Source of the DNA: Arthrobacter ulcerisalmonis
GTDB lineage: Bacteria; Actinomycetota; Actinomycetes; Actinomycetales; Micrococcaceae
Reading direction: 5' to 3'
Assembly (NCBI RefSeq): GCF_900609065.1
Contig: NZ_UXAU01000029.1
Coordinates: 16,370-80,369 of the forward strand
DNA: 64,000 nt
The notes under the pieces are model-generated. The model did not search any database, was not told the origin of the DNA, and was given only the letters and a program-made list of their open reading frames with translations. Below, piece after piece: positions 8,627 to 18,967 of this stretch (position 1 is its first letter; every line of letters starts with the position of its first letter). The translations under genes were made by a program, and so were the position numbers.

Positions 8627-10553
8627 ACCCCGTGAGAACCCCGGCGAACCTGATTCTGAGCGTTCGCCGGTAGTTGGCGAGCCGGAAAACCCGTCCAGCA
8701 TCCGCACTGGCCCCGATACCCCTGTAGCGGAATCGCCGCCCGAGCCGGCCAACGGAACTTTGGTGCCCAGCTTGCCCCGTCTCGCGTTCGGCGCGCGGAT
8801 CTGGCGGCGCCGGGCCACCATTGTGGGCCTGCGCGTACTGCGCCTGGTGGGGACGGGAGTCCGCAAGTTCCTGCCCGGCGTGCGCTACCTGGGCCGCGCC
8901 CTGCACCGCCGGTGGCGGCGGTCCTTGCAGTTCCGCACCGTCCTGACCACCCTGATGCTCGCCGTCGTCGCCCTGGCAGTCGTGGGCGCTTACCTGTCCA
9001 ACCAGATCGCCAATAATCTGTTCCAGGAGCGGCTCACGCAGGCCGAATCGGAGACCCGTTACAACGTCAAACAGGTCCAGGAAACGTTCGACGGCGCGCA
9101 GGTCACCGATCAGTCGTCCGTGATCACCCTGGTCTACGACACGCTCAATGCCGTGGAAGGGCGCGGCTCCGTCATCCAACGACGGTATGTTTTCGAAGCG
9201 AAACCCGAGCAGACCAAGCCTAGAAACCGCTGGGTTGAATCCCGCGCGTCCGATCAGCTCACCGTCAGCGTGATCCCACCGGACCTGCGCAAGGAAGTTC
9301 AGAATTCCGGGAAGGATCAATATTGGGCCTCCACGGTGATTCCCGTGGGCACCGAGGACCGGCCAGGCATTGCGGTGGGAAACCTGGTCACGTTCAACGG
9401 CACGGTGTACGAGCTCTACCTAATCTACGACCTCAATACCGCCCAGCAGACCCTCGACGAGATTCAAGGCGTGTTGTGGGCTGGCGGCGCCGGGCTGGTG
9501 CTGCTTATCGGTGCCGTGGCCTGGTACGTGACCCGCAACGTGGTCAGCCCCGTCAGTCACGCCGCGATGGTGTCTGAGAAGCTGGCCGCCGGTCAACTGC
9601 AGGAACGGATGGTGGTGCGCGGCGAGGATGAAGTGGCCCGGCTAGGGGCGTCCTTCAACCACATGGCCGCCAGCCTGCAGGAGCAGATCACCCAGCTCGC
9701 CACCCTTTCCCAGATGCAACAGCGTTTCGTCTCTGACGTCTCCCATGAACTCCGGACCCCGCTCACCACGGTCCGGATGGCGGCCGAAGTCCTCTATGAT
9801 GCCCGGGACGATTTCGATCCCATCAACAAGCGCTCGGCAGAACTGCTCTACAACCAGGTGGAGCGGTTCCAGTCGCTGCTCTCCGACCTGCTGGAAATTT
9901 CGCGATTCGATGCCGGGGTGGCAATGCTCGACGCCGAGGCTGAGGACATTCTGCAGGTGGTGGCCCACGTCATTGAAGGCGCAGCCCCGGTTGCCGCCGA
10001 TTACGGCTCGGAACTGATCCTGCGGGCCCCGGCCGAACCGGTCATTGTCGACATGGACGCCCGTCGCATCGACAGGATCCTTCGTAACCTGATCCTCAAC
10101 GCAGTGGAACACGGCGAGGGGAAACCAGTGGTCATCACTGTGGCCGTGGGCGAAACCGCTGTTGGCATCGCGGTGCGGGACTATGGCCTGGGGATGGAAA
10201 CCGCCGAAGCCGCCCGCGTGTTCGACAGGTTCTGGCGAGCAGATCCAGCACGTGCCCGGACCACGGGTGGCAGTGGGCTGGGTCTTTCCATCGCTATGGA
10301 AGATACGAAACTCCACAACGGCTGGCTCCAGGCCTGGGGTCGCAAGGGCACAGGAGCCAATTTTCGGCTCACGGTGCCGCTGCGACAGGGGGACGAGATT
10401 GAATCTTCACCCGTGCAGCTCGAACCTGAAGATACCCTGGCGCCAGGGCAGCCGGGCAACGTCCCGCGCGAATCAGACACCAAAAACAGCCTGTTCCTGG
10501 CCTCGGGTGCAAGCAAGGCCGCGACGGCCACCCAACCAAAGGAGACACCGTGA
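8598..10553 (+). CDS. mtrB: MtrB sensor histidine kinase
   Basis: This 651-residue membrane kinase should phosphorylate MtrA. After a long Pro/Glu-rich cytoplasmic N-terminus (about 110 residues) come TM1 (about 117-137), an extracytoplasmic sensor region, and TM2 (about 295-315, [19 protein letters not shown]). These are followed by a HAMP linker, a HisKA domain with the phosphorylated His near residue 384 ([12 protein letters not shown]), and an HATPase with [19 protein letters not shown] and GGSGLGLSI. The proposed GTG start overlaps mtrA by 29 bases. Other in-frame starts exist in the disordered N-terminus, so the exact start is uncertain. Its stop overlaps lpqB. Confidence 0.95.
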   Translation: MVSAIKQAPEPRENPGEPDSERSPVVGEPENPSSIRTGPDTPVAESPPEPANGTLVPSLPRLAFGARIWRRRATIVGLRVLRLVGTGVRKFLPGVRYLGRALHRRWRRSLQFRTVLTTLMLAVVALAVVGAYLSNQIANNLFQERLTQAESETRYNVKQVQETFDGAQVTDQSSVITLVYDTLNAVEGRGSVIQRRYVFEAKPEQTKPRNRWVESRASDQLTVSVIPPDLRKEVQNSGKDQYWASTVIPVGTEDRPGIAVGNLVTFNGTVYELYLIYDLNTAQQTLDEIQGVLWAGGAGLVLLIGAVAWYVTRNVVSPVSHAAMVSEKLAAGQLQERMVVRGEDEVARLGASFNHMAASLQEQITQLATLSQMQQRFVSDVSHELRTPLTTVRMAAEVLYDARDDFDPINKRSAELLYNQVERFQSLLSDLLEISRFDAGVAMLDAEAEDILQVVAHVIEGAAPVAADYGSELILRAPAEPVIVDMDARRIDRILRNLILNAVEHGEGKPVVITVAVGETAVGIAVRDYGLGMETAEAARVFDRFWRADPARARTTGGSGLGLSIAMEDTKLHNGWLQAWGRKGTGANFRLTVPLRQGDEIESSPVQLEPEDTLAPGQPGNVPRESDTKNSLFLASGASKAATATQPKETP

Positions 10554-12268
10554 TGGGCCGCAATACCCGGACGGCCCACCTCGCGGCCATCGCCGTCGTC
10601 CTCTTGCTCACCCTGATGAGCGGCTGCGCACGGATTCCCACCGCGGGTCCTGTTGGCAAGAGCAGCGAAGGCAGTGCGGGCAACCTCAGCGCGCCGGTCT
10701 TCCTCCCTGCCGGGCCGCAGGCAGGCGCGTCGCCGGAAACCATCATCGACTACTTCTACCGGGCCGGCAGCGGCTACGAGGACGACTATGCCGTGGCGCG
10801 GGAATACCTGACGCAGGCCTCATCGGTTAGTTGGAAGCCTGACCAGCGCGCCTTGGTGTACCGCGAAGCCCGTGTGGTGCCCACCGAGAAGGAGAACGTC
10901 TTCAACTACGAGTTGGACGTCTCCTACACCGTCAACGCTGACGGCATTGCAACCCAGTCGCCCAAGGGAACCATCGAAAAGATCCCCGTCACCGTGACCC
11001 AGGTGGACGGTGAGTGGCGTATTTCGGCACTGCCTGACGGCACAGCCATCGCTGAAGAGACGTTCAAGGTCATCTACGGTGCGTTCCCCATCTATTTTTA
11101 CGATCCCAGCTTCACCTACGCCATTCCCGACGTCCGCTGGTTCATCCGCAACAAAACCGTCAAGGCCATGACCAGCGCCCTGTTGGCTGGTCCGGCACCG
11201 TACCTTCGCGGAGCCGTGGTGAGTGCTTTCCCCTCGGGCATCAAGTTGGCGAGAGAGTCCGTCCCGGTGGTATCCGGGGCGGCTCAGGTGGATCTCACCG
11301 CCAAGGAATTGACCGAGACCTCGCCTGAGGACCGGCTGCGGATGCAGACCCAGTTGACCCTGACCTTCCGAACCCAGCCAGACGTGGTGAACGTCGAACT
11401 GCGCGCCAACCAGGATCTGGTGCGGGTGGAAGACAACGGCTCGGTCTTGCCACCCGTGCTGGACAAAGCCGTGCCGTCCCGGCAGATCGCCGTCAACGGC
11501 AACGACCTGGTCCGGTACGAGAACAACAGGATCTCACCACTGCCGGACATGCAGTCGGTGTCTTCACTGCAGCCACGCTTTCCGGCGGAGTCCCCGATTT
11601 CGCAGACGGTTGCTTTCCTGAACGCTGACCGGACCACCTTGTACAGCCTCAACCCCGGGCAGCCCGCCAGGGCGCTCACCACCCGCAGCACCCTGGCGCA
11701 TCCGAGCTTCAGCATTCTCAACTGGGTCTGGTCTGCAGGCCCGGGACCTGCCGGAGAGACTCAGGTTGTGGCGTTCAAGCCCAGCGGCGTGGCGGAGGGT
11801 GCGGACGTCCCGTCGGTGACCCTCGCGCCTGGCTGGTTGGCAGGTCGGACGGTCAAGGATCTGCGGATCTCCCGCGATGGGGTGCGCGCCCTTATCATTT
11901 CGGAGCAGAACGGCACCACCAGGGTGCAGGTCAGTGGGGTCATCCGCGCCGGCGACGGCACGCCCAGGGAACTGACGGCGCCCGTGAACCTCGTGACCGC
12001 CTCCAACCCGGACCAAGGCGTGTGGGTCAACGACAGCACTGTGGCCGTGATGAAGGGCGCCGCGGGCTCCAACGTCACCCCGGAACTGCTCTCGCTGACT
12101 GCTGGAGACCCGCAGGAACTGGCGCCGTGGCCTGGACTGGTGAGTATCAGCGGCGGCAACGGACCCGACGAAATCTTCGGCCAGTCGGCCGAGGGAATCT
12201 TCCAGCGGATCGGCAACGGCTGGTCGCCCCAGATCACCGGACCCATTGATATGTCGTTCCCTGGCTGA
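10550..12268 (+). CDS. lpqB: LpqB lipoprotein, MtrB accessory factor
   Basis: LpqB is the lipoprotein encoded after mtrAB in actinobacteria. In mycobacteria it interacts with the MtrB sensor domain. The 572-residue protein has a lipoprotein signal (hydrophobic stretch then LMSGC, lipidated Cys near residue 26), a GerMN-like N-terminal half (about 55-330) and a C-terminal beta-propeller-like half. AAAGGAG at 10538-10544 serves either the GTG at 10550 or the adjacent ATG at 10553. The first overlaps the mtrB stop, which suggests translational coupling. The gene order mtrA-mtrB-lpqB-comF is the common actinobacterial arrangement. Confidence 0.95.
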   Translation: MMGRNTRTAHLAAIAVVLLLTLMSGCARIPTAGPVGKSSEGSAGNLSAPVFLPAGPQAGASPETIIDYFYRAGSGYEDDYAVAREYLTQASSVSWKPDQRALVYREARVVPTEKENVFNYELDVSYTVNADGIATQSPKGTIEKIPVTVTQVDGEWRISALPDGTAIAEETFKVIYGAFPIYFYDPSFTYAIPDVRWFIRNKTVKAMTSALLAGPAPYLRGAVVSAFPSGIKLARESVPVVSGAAQVDLTAKELTETSPEDRLRMQTQLTLTFRTQPDVVNVELRANQDLVRVEDNGSVLPPVLDKAVPSRQIAVNGNDLVRYENNRISPLPDMQSVSSLQPRFPAESPISQTVAFLNADRTTLYSLNPGQPARALTTRSTLAHPSFSILNWVWSAGPGPAGETQVVAFKPSGVAEGADVPSVTLAPGWLAGRTVKDLRISRDGVRALIISEQNGTTRVQVSGVIRAGDGTPRELTAPVNLVTASNPDQGVWVNDSTVAVMKGAAGSNVTPELLSLTAGDPQELAPWPGLVSISGGNGPDEIFGQSAEGIFQRIGNGWSPQITGPIDMSFPG

Positions 12269-12391
12269 CGGCTGCGCTTGCGGCCGGTTTGTTTACGGCT
12301 GGCTTGCACTTTTGCCTTGTGCACATCCAGCTTGTCCACATAGCTCCTGATCCACCTTCTGGCTTGAGGCTGGCCGTGCCAGGGTGAAGGG

Positions 12392-13357
12392 ATGGATCCA
12401 CCCTCTGTCCCACGAGCTTTCCGTCGTGTTGGCCCGGACCTTCTCGCGGCCCCAAGGCGGTCGGCCGTGACCCGTCCTCGGAACCCGGCCCTTCCAGACG
12501 TTACAGACCTCTTCGCGGTTCCCGGGCGAAGGGCAGTCAGCCGTCCTCCAGACCCCGACCTTCTCGTCGTCCCCGGCTTCGCGGCAAGACACCGATCTGC
12601 GCACCATAGCGCCCTCCTGCGGTGCGCCGACCGGTGGGGACTGGCGGTCGCGGAACTGCTTTCTGCAGCGGTGCCGGTGGATTGCGTCTGCTGCGGGGCT
12701 GAAGATGCGGTGCTTTGCCCTGCGTGTAGTCGGCGGGTGCGGCTCCTGACCAACCGCCCCTTTCGCGCGGAAGGCTCAGCACCGGCCCTGATGGATGTTG
12801 CTGGCCACCCCCTGCTCCCTGTCGTGGCAGCAGGAGTCTACCGGGAAGAACTCGCCCAAAGCATCCTGTCCTTCAAACATCTGGGCCAGGCCTCGCTTCG
12901 CCACACACTGGGCAAGGCGCTTGCCGGAGCCTTGGCAGCCGCTGTCCCGGATGTCTCTGCAGTCCTCGTGGTGCCGGTTCCCACTAGTACCGGCGCTTAC
13001 CTGAAGCGTGGGTTCAGCCCCCTGCATCTGATGCTGAAGGGTGCCACTCGGGCGCTGCCAGGCGTCATGGTCGCGGATGTCTTGACCCGCTCCGGAAGCT
13101 CATCTCTCGCCTTGGCTGGTGGCCAAAAAGGGCTCGGTCGCGGAGCGCGGGCCAGGCAGGTCCGAGGGTCCATGCACGTAGCGTCGCGTCGCGCTGCCCA
13201 GGTGGGGGCGCTGCCGTGCATCCTTGTCGATGACGTCCTCACTACGGGAGCTACCTTGTCCGAGGCAGCGCGCGCCCTCCACCTCGCCGGAGGCAAGGTT
13301 CACGGGGCAGTAGTCCTGGCGGCGACACGCCCACCAGCCGCTTTCGATACCTGCTGA
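12392..13357 (+). CDS. ComF-family phosphoribosyltransferase-like protein
   Basis: The C-terminal part (residues about 80-321) is a ComF-type type I phosphoribosyltransferase. It has a zinc-finger-like CVCCGAEDAVLCPAC near the start, the KHLGQ segment, PVPTSTGAYLKRGFSPL, and the PRPP loop CILVDDVLTTGATLSEA. ComF proteins act in DNA uptake in naturally competent bacteria, but the role in actinobacteria is unclear. The first 80 residues are unusual: Pro/Arg-rich with three degenerate repeats (DLLAAPRR, DLFAVPGRR, DLLVVPGF). They may be non-coding sequence read through to the most upstream ATG, yet no better in-frame start exists closer to the finger apart from a GTG at 12467. AGGGTGAAGGG precedes the chosen ATG. 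Confidence 0.82.
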   Translation: MDPPSVPRAFRRVGPDLLAAPRRSAVTRPRNPALPDVTDLFAVPGRRAVSRPPDPDLLVVPGFAARHRSAHHSALLRCADRWGLAVAELLSAAVPVDCVCCGAEDAVLCPACSRRVRLLTNRPFRAEGSAPALMDVAGHPLLPVVAAGVYREELAQSILSFKHLGQASLRHTLGKALAGALAAAVPDVSAVLVVPVPTSTGAYLKRGFSPLHLMLKGATRALPGVMVADVLTRSGSSSLALAGGQKGLGRGARARQVRGSMHVASRRAAQVGALPCILVDDVLTTGATLSEAARALHLAGGKVHGAVVLAATRPPAAFDTC

Positions 13358-13452
13358 TTACCTGGGTACCAGCCCTGAATCCACCGTGTCTAGGAAAAAA
13401 ATAAACCCGGAAAAGATGAATAACGGATGACGATGAACTAACGTCGGTGATG

Positions 13453-13474
13453 GGTACACAGAACAGAATGTACC
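13453..13474. promoter_or_regulatory. Inverted repeat in hpf upstream region
   Basis: GGTACA and TGTACC form a perfect 6-bp inverted repeat with a 10-base A-rich spacer (CAGAACAGAA), about 95 bases upstream of the hpf ATG. The arm spacing is about one helical turn plus, as for a dimeric regulator. It is the clearest symmetric element in the 210-base gap between comF and hpf; the rest shows only an A-rich tract near 13393-13402. The regulator is unknown. Confidence 0.35.
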
Positions 13475-13567
13475 TTTCGATAGCGGCTCGGAGAGGGGCT
13501 CGACTGTCAAGCAGATCGACCCAGGGAAGCGCCGCCGTCGTGTCACCGAAGTCATTTGGAGGGCACC

Positions 13568-14293
13568 ATGGAGTTTATGATCAGCGGACGCAATCTGACG
13601 GTCTCAGACCGGTTCCGCGAATACGCCGGGGAAAAGATCGCCAAGATCGAATCCCTCGGGGACAAGGTGCAGCGCGTCGATGCCAAGGTCTCAAAGGAGA
13701 CGAGTGGTCGGCAGACAGGAGACCAGCTCACCGTCGAAGTAACGGTGCTGGGACGCGGACCTGTGATCCGCGCGGAAGCGAGCGCTGGCGACAAGTTCGC
13801 GGCCTTCGACCTTGCCTACAACAAGTTGCTTGAACGGCTCCGGAGGGCCAAGGACCGGAAGAAAGTCCACCACGGCCGCCACACTCCCAAGGCGGTGCGT
13901 GAAGCTACCGCCTCGCTGGAACCCGCGAGTGCCAACGAGCCTCTCTATCTTGAGGCCAGCCACCGGAGCGAAGCCGAGCCACAGCCCGAAGCAAAGTCGC
14001 CCTACGACGTCGACAATGACATCCCCGCCGGCGATTCGCCCGTCCTGATCCGCCGGAAGGTCTTCCCGGCAGCGTCGCTGACCCTCGATGACGCCGTGGA
14101 CAACATGGAATTGGTGGGCCACGACTTCTACCTGTTTATTGATAAGGCCACGAACACGCCGTCTGTCGTCTACCGCCGTCGTGGTTGGACCTACGGCGTG
14201 ATCACGCTGGACAACGAATGCGAGCCTGGGGACACCGTGGTTGAAGAGAAAATCCTCGCCTACCGCTCGGATGACGTCCCAGCCAACGCCTAG
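13568..14293 (+). CDS. hpf: Ribosome hibernation promoting factor, long form
   Basis: Long HPF binds the 30S subunit and dimerises 70S ribosomes into inactive 100S particles in stationary phase. The 241-residue protein has the RaiA/HPF fold in residues 1-105 (MEFMISGRNLTVSDRFREYA and the Lys/Arg-rich helix AKDRKKVHHG). An acidic linker (about 120-165) leads to the C-terminal dimerisation domain, seen as VFPAASLTLDDAVDNMELVGHDF with DKATNTPSVVYRRRGWTYG. An in-frame TTG exists at 13556, but GGAGGG sits exactly at SD distance before the ATG at 13568, so I chose that ATG. The long 5' gap suggests growth-phase control. Confidence 0.95.
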   Translation: MEFMISGRNLTVSDRFREYAGEKIAKIESLGDKVQRVDAKVSKETSGRQTGDQLTVEVTVLGRGPVIRAEASAGDKFAAFDLAYNKLLERLRRAKDRKKVHHGRHTPKAVREATASLEPASANEPLYLEASHRSEAEPQPEAKSPYDVDNDIPAGDSPVLIRRKVFPAASLTLDDAVDNMELVGHDFYLFIDKATNTPSVVYRRRGWTYGVITLDNECEPGDTVVEEKILAYRSDDVPANA

Positions 14294-14326
14294 TACCGCA
14301 CCTCACCATCACCAGGAAGGACTGAT

Positions 14327-15577
14327 GTGCCCGCAGCGCTGAGCCTGAACCAGGCACGGCGGATTGCGTTGGCAGCACAGGGTCTCGCCAAGAGGCGGCC
14401 CACCGGTCCCGTGTCAGCACGGGCGGTGGGCCGTACCTTTGCCCAGCTCCAACTCGTCCAAATCGACTCCGTGAACGTGCTCTCGCGGAGTCATTTCTTG
14501 CCCTTCTATTCGCGGCTGGGGAACTATGACCGCGCCATTCTCAGCAAGCTGGCGGGCACCGCACCTCGCCGCATGATGGAGTATTGGGCGCACGAGGCCA
14601 GCTTCATTCGTCCCGAGCACTATCACGACCTCTTGCTGTGGCAGCGGCGCGCGTGGGTGGGTGCGAACGGGCTGGATCCGGCCATGGTGGGTTCCGTTTC
14701 GGCACAGGTGCTGGCAGCCCTGGCCAATGGCCCGCCCATGACGGCCGCCGACGTGAGCGCCAAAATTGGGCATGTCGAAGCAAAATCAAACCAGAACTGG
14801 GGCTGGAACTGGAACGCGGTGAAACGCGTCTTAGAGCACCTTTTCGAAGCGGGACAGGTTTCGGCGGCAGCCAGGACCGATCAGTTCGAGCGCAAATACA
14901 CCCTAACGGAACGCGTCTTACCAGCGTCCGTTCGTCCAGTGGTCTCCGCGACGCTGGACCTGGCAGCCGAACCTGACCGCGACGCGGCTCTGCTCCGACT
15001 CACGGAGGCTGCCGCTCAGGCACACGGCATTGGCAGTGCGAAATGCTTCGCGGACTACTTTCGGACTCCGATCAAGTCCACCTCGCTCGCTCTTCGGGAA
15101 CTGGTTGCTCAGGGACGCGTTGAAGCCGTCAGCGTTGCCGGCTGGGACCGTGAGGTTTTTAGGCACGTGGACGCTGTTCTTCCGCGCAAGGCCACGGGGG
15201 CTGCCCTGCTGAGCCCTTTTGATTCCATGGTTTTTGAGCGACGTCGGCTGGAGGAACTGTTCGGCTTCCACTATCGGATCGAGATTTACACCCCGGCCCA
15301 CAAGAGGCGGTTCGGTTACTACGTGCTGCCGTTCCTGTTGCGCGACCAGATGGTGGCCCGTGTAGACCTGAAAGCAGACCGCCCCGGCGGGAAACTGCTG
15401 GTCAGGTCAGCGTTCGGTGAGCCGGGTGCCCCAGTGGACACCGCCGTCGAACTTGCCGCCGAGTTGTCGCTGATGGCGCAGTGGCTCGAATTGGACGACG
15501 TCGTGGTCCATCCTGTGGGTGACCTCGCCTCGGAATTGGCCGCTGTGATGCCTCTGGTGCGGTCACGGGATCAGTGA
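14327..15577 (+). CDS. YcaQ-family DNA glycosylase (winged-helix, HTH_42)
   Basis: This family includes E. coli YcaQ (AlkX) and Streptomyces AlkZ, which remove interstrand crosslinks and bulky alkyl adducts. The 416-residue protein begins with tandem winged-helix domains. The catalytic Q-phi-D motif is visible as Gln45-Ile-Asp47 in LVQIDSVNVLSRSH. Asp in the third position is the YcaQ form, whereas AlkZ has Q-phi-Q. Other family features are EYWAHEASFI and the late AHKRRFGYYVLPFLL with RVDLKADR. The start is GTG with AGGAAGG six bases upstream. It follows hpf after 33 bases. I infer a role in crosslink repair; substrate specificity is not testable from sequence. Confidence 0.87.
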   Translation: MPAALSLNQARRIALAAQGLAKRRPTGPVSARAVGRTFAQLQLVQIDSVNVLSRSHFLPFYSRLGNYDRAILSKLAGTAPRRMMEYWAHEASFIRPEHYHDLLLWQRRAWVGANGLDPAMVGSVSAQVLAALANGPPMTAADVSAKIGHVEAKSNQNWGWNWNAVKRVLEHLFEAGQVSAAARTDQFERKYTLTERVLPASVRPVVSATLDLAAEPDRDAALLRLTEAAAQAHGIGSAKCFADYFRTPIKSTSLALRELVAQGRVEAVSVAGWDREVFRHVDAVLPRKATGAALLSPFDSMVFERRRLEELFGFHYRIEIYTPAHKRRFGYYVLPFLLRDQMVARVDLKADRPGGKLLVRSAFGEPGAPVDTAVELAAELSLMAQWLELDDVVVHPVGDLASELAAVMPLVRSRDQ

Positions 15578-15634
15578 TGTCAGCCGCAGTGATCCGCTCT
15601 CAGGTGAAAGGGCAACGGTCCGGGGTCTCTCCCG

Positions 15635-15640
15635 TAGACT
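15635..15640 (+). promoter_or_regulatory. Candidate -10 box of secA
   Basis: TAGACT followed by AAAAAC fits an actinobacterial -10 element. Transcription would start near 15647 and give a leader of about 40 bases. The leader contains CTGGGAG nine bases before the GTG start of secA. Confidence 0.45.
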
Positions 15641-15685
15641 AAAAACGCCAGAATTCGGCCGGCATGAGACTGGGAGCATCTTCAC

Positions 15686-18424
15686 GTGGCATCACTTATC
15701 GAAAAACTTCTCCGCACGGGTGACAAAAAGACCCTTCGACAATTGCGGAACTATGCCGATGCCATCAATGCTCTGGAAGATTCGCTCAAGACGTTCACTG
15801 ACGCTGAACTGCGTGAGGAAACCGACCGGCTCCGCGAACGTCACCAAGATGGCGAAACCCTTGAAGCGCTGTTACCCGAAGCTTTTGCTGCCGTCCGCGA
15901 GGCATCGGCTCGAACCTTGGGGATGCGGCACTTCGACGTCCAGCTGATGGGCGGTGCGGCGCTGCACCTGGGGAACATCGCCGAAATGAAGACCGGTGAA
16001 GGTAAGACCCTCGTTGCCACCGCCCCCGCCTACCTCAATGCCCTGACCGGCAAGGGTGTCCACGTGATCACGGTGAACGACTACCTCGCCCAGTACCAGT
16101 CGGACCTGATGGGCCGCGTCTACCGCTTCCTCGGCCTGACCAGCGGTTGCATCATCGCCAACCAGGATCCCACCGTGCGTCGGGCCCAGTATGCCGCCGA
16201 CATCACCTACGGCACCAACAACGAATTTGGGTTCGACTACCTACGCGACAACATGGCGTGGGACAAGAATGAACTCGTCCAGCGCGGCCACAACTTCGCC
16301 GTGGTGGATGAAGTTGACTCCATCCTCATCGACGAGGCCAGGACCCCGCTCATTATTTCCGGACCAGCGCAAGGTGACACGAACCGTTGGTACAGCGAAT
16401 TCGCCAAGGTGGTCTTGCGGTTGACCGCCGAGAAGGATTACGAAGTTGACGAGAAAAAGCGCACTGTCGGTGTGCTTGAAAGTGGCATCGAAATTGTCGA
16501 GGACTACCTCGGCATCAGCAACCTCTACGAATCTGCCAACACGCCCCTGATTGGCTTCCTGAACAACGCTATCAAGGCCAAGGAACTCTTCAAGCGGGAC
16601 AAGGACTATGTGATCCTCGACGGCGAAGTTCTCATCGTCGACGAGCACACCGGCCGTATCCTTGCTGGCCGCCGCTACAACGAGGGCATGCACCAGGCAA
16701 TCGAAGCCAAAGAAGGCGTCGAGATCAAGGCCGAGAATCAGACCCTCGCCACCGTGACGCTGCAGAACTACTTCCGCATGTACGACAAGCTCTCCGGCAT
16801 GACCGGCACCGCCGAAACTGAGGCAGCCGAATTCATGAGTACCTACAAGCTGGGCGTGGTGGCGATTCCCACGAACCGGGACATGCAGCGCATGGACCAG
16901 GCCGACCTCGTCTTCAAAAATGAGACCGTCAAGTTTGATGCCGTGGTGCAAGATATCGCCGAGCGTCACGAGAAGGGCCAGCCCGTCCTGGTGGGTACCA
17001 CCAGCGTGGAAAAGAGCGAGTACCTCTCCCGGCTGCTGGCCAAGGACGGCATTCGCCACGAAGTCCTCAACGCCAAAAACCATGCCCGCGAAGCAGCGAT
17101 CGTTGCCCAGGCTGGCCGCAAGGCTGCCGTCACCGTCGCGACCAACATGGCCGGCCGCGGTACCGACATCATGCTCGGCGGCAACGCTGAGTTCACTGCC
17201 GTGGCCGAACTCGCCAAGCGCGGCCTGGATCCGGAGGAGAACTCCGAGGAATATGAGGCCGCTTGGCCAGCAGCGCTGGACGCTGCCAAGCAGTCCGTCA
17301 AAGATGAGCACGAAGAGGTCCTGGACCTCGGCGGGCTCTACGTGCTGGGCACCGAGCGGCACGAGTCACGCCGCATCGATAACCAGCTCCGCGGCCGTTC
17401 GGGCCGTCAGGGCGACCCTGGTGAGTCGCGCTTCTACCTTTCGTTGACTGATGACCTCATGCGGTTGTTCAACTCTGGTGCTGCCGAACGCCTGATGAAT
17501 AGTTCCGTTCCCGACGACGTCGCCTTGGAATCCAAGCTCGTTTCACGGGCTATCGCCTCGGCCCAGGGTCAGGTTGAAGGCCGCAATGCCGAGCAGCGGA
17601 AGAACGTCTTGAAGTACGACGACGTCCTGAACCGCCAACGCGAAGCGATCTACAGCGACCGCCGTCGCATCCTCGAAGGTGACGACTTGCACGAAAAGGT
17701 GCAGTTCTTCATCGAGGACACCGTGGTATCCCTCATCGATGTGGCCACAGCGGAAGGCAACGGCGACGACTGGGACTTCGCCCAACTCTGGACCAACCTG
17801 AAGACCCTCTACCCGGTCAGTGTGACTGCGGATGAAATCATCCACGAAGCCGGTGGCAAGCCCAGCCTCACCGCGGAATTCCTCAAAGAGGAAGTGCTCT
17901 CTGATGCCCGCGTGGTTTACCAGGCGCGCGAGGAAACCATCGGCGAAGAGGGGATGCGCGAATTGGAGCGCCGTGTCGTGCTCTCGGTGATCGGCCGGAA
18001 GTGGCAGGAACACCTCTACGAGATGGATTACCTCAAAGAGGGGATCGGGCTGCGGGCGATGGCCCAGCGCGATCCGCTGGTGGAATACCAACGCGAAGGG
18101 TTCTTACTTTTCCAGGGCATGATGGAGGCCATTCGCGAAGAGAGCGTCGGATTCCTCTACAACCTTGAAGTCGAGGTCACTCCTGCCGAGGACGTTGTTG
18201 TGCAGGATGACACCGGGAATCACACCGAGCATCATGACTCACAGGTGAAGGCGGCTGGACTCGAAGCTCCGGAAAAGCCAGCCCAGCTGCAGTACACAGC
18301 GCCGGGCGAAAGTGGCGACACGGAAACTCGGGTGGAGACCAGGACCACAGGGCGTTCGGGAAACCCGGCGAAGGCCGCTGCGCAGGGCGTTGCCAAGCGT
18401 CCTGCCAAGAAGAAGAAGCGCTAA
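15686..18424 (+). CDS. secA: Preprotein translocase ATPase SecA
   Basis: SecA drives post-translational export through SecYEG. The 912-residue protein starts with GTG ([20 protein letters not shown]) after an SD-like CTGGGAG. Walker A is [13 protein letters not shown] (about 102-114) and the DEAD-type box is [17 protein letters not shown] (about 206). The preprotein-binding domain, nucleotide-binding fold 2 ([27 protein letters not shown]) and helical scaffold/wing domains are all present. The C-terminus ends in a lysine-rich tail (KRPAKKKKR) and lacks the CxC..CH zinc motif of proteobacterial SecA, as is usual in this group. Only seven bases separate its stop from the convergent gene, with no clear terminator. 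Confidence 0.98.
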   Translation: MASLIEKLLRTGDKKTLRQLRNYADAINALEDSLKTFTDAELREETDRLRERHQDGETLEALLPEAFAAVREASARTLGMRHFDVQLMGGAALHLGNIAEMKTGEGKTLVATAPAYLNALTGKGVHVITVNDYLAQYQSDLMGRVYRFLGLTSGCIIANQDPTVRRAQYAADITYGTNNEFGFDYLRDNMAWDKNELVQRGHNFAVVDEVDSILIDEARTPLIISGPAQGDTNRWYSEFAKVVLRLTAEKDYEVDEKKRTVGVLESGIEIVEDYLGISNLYESANTPLIGFLNNAIKAKELFKRDKDYVILDGEVLIVDEHTGRILAGRRYNEGMHQAIEAKEGVEIKAENQTLATVTLQNYFRMYDKLSGMTGTAETEAAEFMSTYKLGVVAIPTNRDMQRMDQADLVFKNETVKFDAVVQDIAERHEKGQPVLVGTTSVEKSEYLSRLLAKDGIRHEVLNAKNHAREAAIVAQAGRKAAVTVATNMAGRGTDIMLGGNAEFTAVAELAKRGLDPEENSEEYEAAWPAALDAAKQSVKDEHEEVLDLGGLYVLGTERHESRRIDNQLRGRSGRQGDPGESRFYLSLTDDLMRLFNSGAAERLMNSSVPDDVALESKLVSRAIASAQGQVEGRNAEQRKNVLKYDDVLNRQREAIYSDRRRILEGDDLHEKVQFFIEDTVVSLIDVATAEGNGDDWDFAQLWTNLKTLYPVSVTADEIIHEAGGKPSLTAEFLKEEVLSDARVVYQAREETIGEEGMRELERRVVLSVIGRKWQEHLYEMDYLKEGIGLRAMAQRDPLVEYQREGFLLFQGMMEAIREESVGFLYNLEVEVTPAEDVVVQDDTGNHTEHHDSQVKAAGLEAPEKPAQLQYTAPGESGDTETRVETRTTGRSGNPAKAAAQGVAKRPAKKKKR

Positions 18425-18431
18425 CGGCCAG

Positions 18432-18890
18432 CTATCCCACCTGAAGCTCGGTGACTCGCCAAACGTCCTTGCTGCGCTCCAGCCGCAAGGCCACGGCGCG
18501 GACCCGGATGTCGTCGGCAACCACGGCGCTGGCTTCGTAAATTCCGTCCGAGACTTCGCAGACCCGGACGGAACGGACCATCGAGTTTCGATGTAACTTC
18601 GCCAGATTGGGACTGCCTGTGCGGAGCACCTCGTGGCGGATCAAGGCTGCCCTGTGTTGAAGCGCTGCGAGGCAGCCGGGATCGAGGCGACGGGCCAGCT
18701 GATGGATTGGGCGGATCCCGGCCAACACTTCCATGGCGGCCTGCGTGGTGCCTCGTGCAACGGCCCGGACTTCAGCCTCTTCGTCCGCAAAGCGCAAAGC
18801 GGGTGCTGCGGCTGAGACGGACGTGCGTTGTCGAACCCCCGGGGTAGGTGTTGAGACCTGTTGGGCTCGAAGCTGGGACATGGCAGTCAT
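18432..18890 (-). CDS. Rv3235-like conserved protein
   Basis: This 152-residue protein is of the conserved actinobacterial Rv3235 type found beside secA. The conserved part is the C-terminal 100 residues: EVRAVARGTTQAAMEVLAGIRP, LARRLDPGCLAALQHRAAL, and the VRSVRVCEVSDG...VVADDIRVRAVALRLER strands. It looks like a small NTF2-like alpha-beta protein; no catalytic motif is seen. I start it at the ATG at 18890 (MTAMSQLRAQ), because AAGGA lies seven bases upstream. A longer open frame (to 19127) runs through an 8-bp tandem repeat and is probably not translated. The function is unknown. Confidence 0.75.
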   Translation of the reverse strand: MTAMSQLRAQQVSTPTPGVRQRTSVSAAAPALRFADEEAEVRAVARGTTQAAMEVLAGIRPIHQLARRLDPGCLAALQHRAALIRHEVLRTGSPNLAKLHRNSMVRSVRVCEVSDGIYEASAVVADDIRVRAVALRLERSKDVWRVTELQVG

Positions 18891-18907
18891 TGAGACATCC
18901 TTGTATT

Positions 18908-18947
18908 GGTTGCTTGGTTGCTTGGTTGCTTGGTTGCTTGGTTGGTT
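18908..18947. repeat. 8-bp tandem repeat GGTTGCTT
   Basis: Four perfect copies of GGTTGCTT (18908-18939) and a degenerate fifth (GGTTGGTT) lie in the 77-base gap between the LysM gene and the Rv3235-like gene. The repeat ends 18 bases upstream of the Rv3235-like start, on the promoter/leader side of that gene. Copy-number change by slippage could alter the leader. This is the only short-period perfect intergenic array in the window. Confidence 0.9.
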
Positions 18948-18967
18948 ACTCTTGGTCTGCAGGACGG

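Noticed and set aside
16241..17362. Antisense open frame inside secA (373 codons)
   Set aside because: Same reason: a shadow of a long high-GC gene, with no SD sequence or domain.
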